DNA of 64,000 nt, taken from the NCBI RefSeq assembly GCF_000695625.1, contig NZ_JMQI01000046.1, forward strand, positions 1 through 64,000, written 5' to 3'. Of the stretch, positions 59,437-64,000 are shown piece after piece; the stretch's first letter is position 1, and each line of letters begins with the position of its first letter. Source of the stretch: Amycolatopsis rifamycinica. Its GTDB lineage: Bacteria > Actinomycetota > Actinomycetes > Mycobacteriales > Pseudonocardiaceae. The notes beneath the pieces are model-generated. The model ran no database searches. It saw nothing but the letters and a program-made list of their open reading frames with translations, and was not told the DNA's origin. The translations under genes were made by a program, and so were the position numbers.

Positions 59437-60469
59437 GCCCGTGACCGTCGCCGAACCGTCCGGGTTCCGGCCCACGCTGGCCGACGTCGCGCGGGCGGCC
59501 GGGGTGTCGATCGCCACGGCCTCCCGCGTGCTGAACGGCTTCCCGCGGGTCAGCCCGGAACGCCGCAAGCAGGTGGAGTCCGCGATGCTGAAGCTGGGCT
59601 ACGCCCGGCAGCGGGCCGCCAAGGCGAGCAGCGCGCGGCACACCGGCTCGATCGCCCTGGTGGTGTGCGAGGAAGTACCGCGGTTGTTCACCGATCCGTA
59701 CTTCCCGCGGATCGCCGCGGGGGTCGGCCGGGAGCTGACCGCGGTGGGGGTGCAGCTGGTGCTGCTCACCGTGCCGGCCACCGACGACTACCAGTCGCCG
59801 GTGGTGCGGTACCTCGACGGCGGGCACGTCGACGGCGCGCTCGTCGTCGGCATGCACGGCCGCCGCCCGCTCGACCTCGACTGGCTCGGCATCCCGGTGG
59901 TGTTCGGCGGGCGGCCGGTCCAGGCGGGGCGGACGGGCCGGCTGCCCTACGTGGACGCCGACAACCAGGGCGGGGCGCGGCTGGCGACCCAGCGGCTGCT
60001 CGACGGCGGCCGCCAGACCGTGGCGACCGTCGCCGGGCCGCAGGACATGACCGCGGGCGTGGACCGGCTGCTCGGCTACCGGCAGGCGATGACCCGGGCC
60101 GGCCGGTACGACGAAAGCCTCGTGGTGTGCGGCGACTTCGGCCAGGCGTCCGGCGAGTACGCGGCGGCCCGGCTGCTGAGCCGCCGTCCGGACGTCGACG
60201 GGATCTTCGCCGCCTCCGACATGATGGCGGTCGGGGTGCTGCGCGCGCTCCGCCGCGCGGGCCGGCGGGTGCCCGAGGACGTCGCCGTGGTCGGGTTCGA
60301 CGACCTGCCGATCAGCTGCTGGACGGACCCGCCGCTCACCACCGTGCGCCAGCCGGTGGAGGAGATGGGGGCCCGGATGACCGCCGAGCTGCTGGCGATG
60401 ATCGACGGCGCGGCCCCGCGCCGCTGCACGGTGCTCGACACGGAACTGGTGCCGCGCAAGTCGGCGTGA
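59429..60469 (+). CDS. LacI family transcriptional regulator
   Basis: A 346-residue LacI-type repressor. Helix-turn-helix and hinge helix: TLADVARAAGVSIATASRVLNGFPRVSPERRKQVESAMLKLGYARQRAAK; periplasmic-binding-like sensor with DGIFAASDMMAVGVLRALRRAGRRVPEDVAVVGFDDLP and TTVRQPVEEMGARM. The GTG start overlaps the end of the feruloyl esterase gene by eight bases. It is the only LacI-type gene here and so a candidate for the CGAACCGGTTCG sites at 62090 and 62155 or the palindrome at 48908. Confidence 0.9.
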   Translation: MPEPVTVAEPSGFRPTLADVARAAGVSIATASRVLNGFPRVSPERRKQVESAMLKLGYARQRAAKASSARHTGSIALVVCEEVPRLFTDPYFPRIAAGVGRELTAVGVQLVLLTVPATDDYQSPVVRYLDGGHVDGALVVGMHGRRPLDLDWLGIPVVFGGRPVQAGRTGRLPYVDADNQGGARLATQRLLDGGRQTVATVAGPQDMTAGVDRLLGYRQAMTRAGRYDESLVVCGDFGQASGEYAAARLLSRRPDVDGIFAASDMMAVGVLRALRRAGRRVPEDVAVVGFDDLPISCWTDPPLTTVRQPVEEMGARMTAELLAMIDGAAPRRCTVLDTELVPRKSA

Positions 60470-60501
60470 GAGCACTGTCCGCCCAGGACTGAGGAGGAAT
60501 C

Positions 60502-61944
60502 GTGCGCGTGTTCTTGGTGGTGGCCGCGATGGTGGTGACGGCGCTGGCCGGGGCGGTACCGGCTTCGGCGGCGGCCGCACCGCTGGTGAGCGAGGCGTCG
60601 GGACGGTGCCTGGCCGTCAGAGGGGGGACCGACGCGCCGGGGACGGCGCTGGAGATCCAGGACTGCGGCGGTCAGGCCGGGCAGGCGTACGAGTTCACCG
60701 CGGCGGGCGAGCTGCGCACGGTGAACGGCACGCGGTGCGTCGACGCCTCCGGCAACGGGACGGCCCCCGGGACGGCGGCCATCATCTGGTCGTGCCACGG
60801 CGGGGCGAACCAGCAGTGGCGGCAGAACGCCGACGGGACGATCACCGGTGTCCAGTCCGGGCTGTGCCTCGACGTGACCGGGGCCGGGACCGCCAACGGG
60901 ACCGCGGTGGTCCTGTGGACCTGCCACGGCCAGAGCAACCAGCGGTGGAGCACCGGGTCCACCCCGCCGACGCCGTCCGGCACGGCGCCGTGCGACATCT
61001 ACGCGTCCGGGGGCACGCCGTGCGTCGCCGCGCACAGCACGGTCCGGGCGCTCTACGGTACGTACGCGGGCAACCTGTACCAGGTCCGGCGTTCGTCGGA
61101 CAACACGACCAGGAACATCGGCGTCCGGGCGGCGGGCGGCACGGCCGACGCGGCCGTCCAGGATTCCTTCTGCACCGGCACCTCCTGCGTCATCACGGTG
61201 GTCTACGACCAGTCCGGGCGCGGGAACGACCTGTGGTACCAGGGATCCAGCGTCGTCCCGGGGTCCAGCCAGAGCAGCCCGGCGAAGGCGACGTCCGAGT
61301 CCCTGACGGTCGGCGGGTCGAAGGCGTACTCGTTGTACATCAACCCCGGCAACAGCTATTGGCGCGACGGGCACCTGACGGGCGTGCCGACCGGCAGCGC
61401 ACCCGAGGGCATGTACATGGTGACCAGCGGGACGCACGTGAACAGCGGCTGCTGCTTCGACTACGGCAACAGCGAGACGACCAGGAAGGCCGACGCGGCC
61501 GGCGCGATGGACGCGATCAACTTCGGCACCGAGTGCTGGTTCGGCGGGTGCCAGGGGTCGGGCCCGTGGGTGCAGGCCGACCTCGAGTGGGGCCTGTACC
61601 CGGGCGGCAGCCAGCAGTGGAACCCGAACCAGCGGGCGCTGCCGAGCAAGTTCGTCACGGCGATGCTGAAGAACAACGGCACGTCCCGGTTCGCGCTCAA
61701 GGGCAGCAACGCCCAGTCGGGCAGCCTCACGACCATGTGGGACGGCGGCCTGCCGGGCGGCTATAGCCCGATGAAGAAGCAGGGCGCGATCATCCTGGGC
61801 AGCGGCGGCGACTGCTGCAAGCCCGGCGGCGGGGCGAACCTGAGCGCGGGGACGTTCTACGAAGGCGCGATGGTGGCGGGCTACCCGTCGGACGCGACGG
61901 AGAACGCGGTGCAGGCGAACGTGGTCGCCGCCGGATACCGCTGA
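60502..61944 (+). CDS. secreted CBM13-GH54-like arabinofuranosidase
   Basis: A 480-residue extracellular enzyme starting at GTG 60502 (GAGGAGGA upstream). After the signal comes a ricin-type CBM13 (30-150; DGTITGVQSGLCLDVTG, SNQRWS), a short Pro/Thr linker and then a GH54-type catalytic domain opening CDIYASGGTPCVAAHSTVRALYGTYAGNLYQVRRSSD and containing SGCCFDYGNSE and CWFGGCQGSGPWVQADLEWG. It is a domain-swapped paralogue of the protein at 53009, with the binding module moved to the N-terminus. Confidence 0.88.
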   Translation: MRVFLVVAAMVVTALAGAVPASAAAAPLVSEASGRCLAVRGGTDAPGTALEIQDCGGQAGQAYEFTAAGELRTVNGTRCVDASGNGTAPGTAAIIWSCHGGANQQWRQNADGTITGVQSGLCLDVTGAGTANGTAVVLWTCHGQSNQRWSTGSTPPTPSGTAPCDIYASGGTPCVAAHSTVRALYGTYAGNLYQVRRSSDNTTRNIGVRAAGGTADAAVQDSFCTGTSCVITVVYDQSGRGNDLWYQGSSVVPGSSQSSPAKATSESLTVGGSKAYSLYINPGNSYWRDGHLTGVPTGSAPEGMYMVTSGTHVNSGCCFDYGNSETTRKADAAGAMDAINFGTECWFGGCQGSGPWVQADLEWGLYPGGSQQWNPNQRALPSKFVTAMLKNNGTSRFALKGSNAQSGSLTTMWDGGLPGGYSPMKKQGAIILGSGGDCCKPGGGANLSAGTFYEGAMVAGYPSDATENAVQANVVAAGYR

Positions 61945-62013
61945 GCGGACGCGGCGGATGGAAGGGAGTCTTCGAGAACAGCCGGCCGGGTGTCGCTGAG
62001 CGGACGCGGCGGA
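61939..62013 (+). repeat. 20-bp direct repeat spanning the stop codon of the GH54-like gene
   Basis: CGCTGAGCGGACGCGGCGGA occurs at 61939-61958 (over the TGA) and again at 61994-62013. It may mark a local duplication that moved the stop, or a slippage event. Confidence 0.65.
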
Positions 62014-62019
62014 CAAAGG

Positions 62020-62059
62020 GGGGCTTCCCTCGCGGGTGGGCGCGAGGGAAGCCCCTTTT
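62020..62059 (+). terminator. strong intrinsic terminator after the GH54-like gene
   Basis: GGGGCTTCCCTCGCG (62020-62034), loop of six, CGCGAGGGAAGCCCC (62041-62055), then TTTT. A perfect 15-bp stem. Confidence 0.92.
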
Positions 62060-62089
62060 CGCTGCGGTGAACCGGCCGTCGGCTCGCCG

Positions 62090-62101
62090 CGAACCGGTTC
62101 G
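62090..62101. promoter_or_regulatory. palindromic operator 1 upstream of the GH39-like gene
   Basis: CGAACCGGTTCG, a perfect palindrome with central CG, as expected for a LacI-family repressor. Confidence 0.65.
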
Positions 62102-62154
62102 CCTCCATTTGGCCGATTGTCGGTGAATTGCCTGCAGCGTACGGTCCTTGGTGG

Positions 62155-62168
62155 TCGAACCGGTTCGA
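62155..62168. promoter_or_regulatory. palindromic operator 2 upstream of the GH39-like gene
   Basis: TCGAACCGGTTCGA, a 14-bp perfect palindrome containing the same core, centred 66 bp from operator 1 (about six helical turns), and 46 bases upstream of the GTG. Confidence 0.7.
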
Positions 62169-62214
62169 TGACGGCGCTCGGCCCTCCGCACGTCCACCGC
62201 CAAAGGAGTCGTCA

Positions 62215-64000
62215 GTGGACCTCTCGCGCCAGCGGCCCCGCGTCCGCCGCGGCCTGGCCGCCCTCCTGATCACCGGGGCACTGACCGGTGCCTCCGCCGT
62301 GGTACTCACCGCGCCGGCCCGGGCCGCGGACGAGTCGGTCTCGGTCGACTTCTCCGCCGTCGGCGGCTCGCCCACGTACCGGGCTTCCGGCTGGATCTAC
62401 GGCATGACCGAGAACGCCGCGGCGCCGCCGGACCACTTCTTCCAGGACGTGCGCTTCCAGGCGATGCGGGCCGGCGGCGCGCAGCTGGACAGCCCGGGCG
62501 GCTGGGTATCGGGCCGGTACGACCGGCGGTGGAACGCCACTCGCGCCCAGCTGCTGCGCACCCGCGCGCTCGGCGGCCAGTTCGTCCTGCTGGTGCACGA
62601 CCTCTGGGGCGCGGACGGCTACCCGATCTCGCGGTTCCCCGGCGACAACGGCGACTGGTCCGACTACGACGCCTTCCTCACCCGGCTGATCGGCGACGTG
62701 CGGGCGACGGGCGCCCCGGTCGAGTGGGACCTCTGGAACGAGCCCAACATCTCGCTGTTCTGGAACCGGCCGCAGAGCCAGTACTTCGAAATGTGGCGCC
62801 GCGCGTACCAGCGCGTGCGAGCGGCCTTCCCGGCGCACGCGATCGTCGGCCCGAGCCTCGCCGGGGTGCCGTCGACCTCGGCGAGCTGGTGGACGCAGTA
62901 CCTGGACTTCGTGCGCGGCTCGAACACGGTGCCGGACATCGTGAGCTGGCACTCGCTGCCGGGGGACCCGGTGGCGAACGTCGCCGCGGCCGACGCGTCA
63001 CTCGGCTCGCGCGGCATCCCGCACCCGCGGCCCTACCAGATCAACGAATACGGGGCGTCGAACGAGCAGAACCCCGGCGACGGTGCCTGGTACATCGCGC
63101 GGCTCGAGCGCGCGGGCGCCGACGGGCTGCGCGCCAACTGGGCGAGCGCCGGGAACCTGCACAACGACCTCGCGAACCTGCTCGTCCGCAACTCCGCGGG
63201 CCGGTACCTGCCCAAGGGCGAGTGGTGGGCCTACCGCTTCTACGGCTCGCAGACCGGGCAGATCGTGGCCTCGAAGCCCAGCCCGGGCTACGACCCGTTC
63301 GCCACGAAGGCGGCCGGAGCGGCGAAGGTCCTCGTCGGCGGGGGCGGCACGACCGGGAACGTCGCGGTCGCCCTGCAGCGCCTGGACACCACCTCCGGCG
63401 TGGTCCAGAACAACCAGGTGCGGGTGGTCGTCCAGCGGATCCCGTACAACGGCGGCGCCGCGGTGGCGAGCCCGGTCACCATCCGGGACTCCGTGGTGGC
63501 GGTGTCCGGCAACGCCGTGACCGTCGACCTCCCGCACACGACGATCGACGACGCGTTCGCCGTCACCCTGCTGCCCCCGTCGGACGCCGGCTTCCAGTCC
63601 GTCGCCGTCGCCCAGCATTCCCAGCTGTGCCTGGACAACACCGACGCCGGCACGGCGGACGGCAACCGGCAGCAGCAGGACTTCTGCGACGGCAACGGCC
63701 GTCAGCAGTGGAACTTCCGCCCGGTGCCCGGCGCCGCGGGCACGTACACCGTCGTCAACCAGCAGAGCGGCAAGTGCCTGGAGGTGGCCGGTGCCTCGGC
63801 CGACGACGGCGCCGCCGTCCAGCAGCGCACCTGCGCCGACGGCGCGACGAACCAGCAGTTCACGCCGCGCCGGGTCACCTACGCCGGCAACGACGCCCAC
63901 GACTACCAGCTCGTCGCCCGGCACAGCGGCAAGTGCGTCGACGTCAGCGGGGTTTCCACGGCCGCGCGCGGCCAGGTCATCCAGTGGACGTGCCGGGCGG
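62215..64000 (+). CDS. secreted GH39-like glycosidase with CBM13, cut by the window edge
   Basis: The frame opens at GTG 62215, seven bases after AAAGGAG, and has no stop before the window ends (595 codons visible). Sec signal (RRGLAALLITGALTGASAVV), then a clan GH-A barrel: VEWDLWNEPNISLFWNRPQ holds the acid/base Glu, PYQINEYGASNEQ the nucleophile Glu, and VSWHSLPGD an active-site His. A beta-sandwich follows (about 350-455) and then a ricin-type CBM13 (SQLCLDNTDAGTADGNRQQQ, SGKCLEVAGASADDGAAVQQ) that runs off the edge. GH39 beta-xylosidase-like is the best guess; family placement is uncertain. Confidence 0.82.
   Translation, partial: MDLSRQRPRVRRGLAALLITGALTGASAVVLTAPARAADESVSVDFSAVGGSPTYRASGWIYGMTENAAAPPDHFFQDVRFQAMRAGGAQLDSPGGWVSGRYDRRWNATRAQLLRTRALGGQFVLLVHDLWGADGYPISRFPGDNGDWSDYDAFLTRLIGDVRATGAPVEWDLWNEPNISLFWNRPQSQYFEMWRRAYQRVRAAFPAHAIVGPSLAGVPSTSASWWTQYLDFVRGSNTVPDIVSWHSLPGDPVANVAAADASLGSRGIPHPRPYQINEYGASNEQNPGDGAWYIARLERAGADGLRANWASAGNLHNDLANLLVRNSAGRYLPKGEWWAYRFYGSQTGQIVASKPSPGYDPFATKAAGAAKVLVGGGGTTGNVAVALQRLDTTSGVVQNNQVRVVVQRIPYNGGAAVASPVTIRDSVVAVSGNAVTVDLPHTTIDDAFAVTLLPPSDAGFQSVAVAQHSQLCLDNTDAGTADGNRQQQDFCDGNGRQQWNFRPVPGAAGTYTVVNQQSGKCLEVAGASADDGAAVQQRTCADGATNQQFTPRRVTYAGNDAHDYQLVARHSGKCVDVSGVSTAARGQVIQWTCRA

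Overview
The window reads as chromosomal DNA of a high-GC actinomycete, most likely a Pseudonocardiales-type organism such as Amycolatopsis. The support is very GC-rich third codon positions, many GTG starts, ATGA/GTGA-coupled operons, Tat and lipoprotein secretion signals, family 2B encapsulin/2-methylisoborneol genes, chaplin-like small secreted proteins, LigD, and many partner-switching (STAS/HATPase) proteins. The genus is an inference. I see no rRNA, tRNA, CRISPR array, prophage or complete insertion sequence.

Left end (1-3.7 kb): an operon on the minus strand running GPP C-methyltransferase, 2-methylisoborneol synthase, family 2B encapsulin shell. The shell stop overlaps (ATGA) a 61-codon ORF that repeats the GLGT-x-AAR motif found at the N-terminus of the terpene cyclase, and a further ORF overlaps that one (GTGA) and leaves the window. 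This is the most interesting part of the window: a terpenoid-odorant nanocompartment with what may be a second cargo or a free targeting peptide.

3.8-13.8 kb: a Tat-exported multicopper oxidase with a four-helix membrane partner, divergent from a LysR regulator; an ABC sugar importer (lipoprotein and two permeases, no ATPase gene); a secreted polysaccharide deacetylase coupled to a DUF3152 protein with a long Ala/Pro/Thr repeat tract; a divergent lipoprotein. 13.9-21 kb: small secreted proteins (a 156-aa protein, two WGxxGxxG-type proteins, a tandem chaplin-like pair), an AI-2E family membrane protein, a secreted GH43, and an 890-bp non-coding stretch with a possible structured RNA.

21-42.7 kb: housekeeping and stress accessory genes. 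These include a two-domain LigD, a TetR/alpha-beta hydrolase pair with duplicated operators, a HAD hydrolase with an apparent AUC start, a manganese catalase fused to DUF2188 plus a lone DUF2188 protein, three partner-switching regulators, a five-gene acyl-CoA catabolic operon, an epimerase/TetR pair with palindromic operators, an NRAMP-like transporter operon and a PAP2 phosphatase.

42.8-64 kb: a large plant-polysaccharide locus. One minus-strand operon carries a CE3 esterase, a GH10 xylanase and two GH43 enzymes (CBM2/CBM6). Next are a GH12 glucanase behind two CebR-like boxes, then a second minus-strand operon (beta-helix protein, GH54, GH29, SGNH esterase, all with ricin-type CBM13 repeats). 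Divergent from it is a plus-strand set: FadR-type regulator, CE1 feruloyl esterase, LacI-type regulator, CBM13-GH54-like enzyme and a GH39-like enzyme cut by the window edge. Together these would strip acetyl, feruloyl, arabinosyl and fucosyl decorations and cleave xylan and glucan backbones outside the cell.
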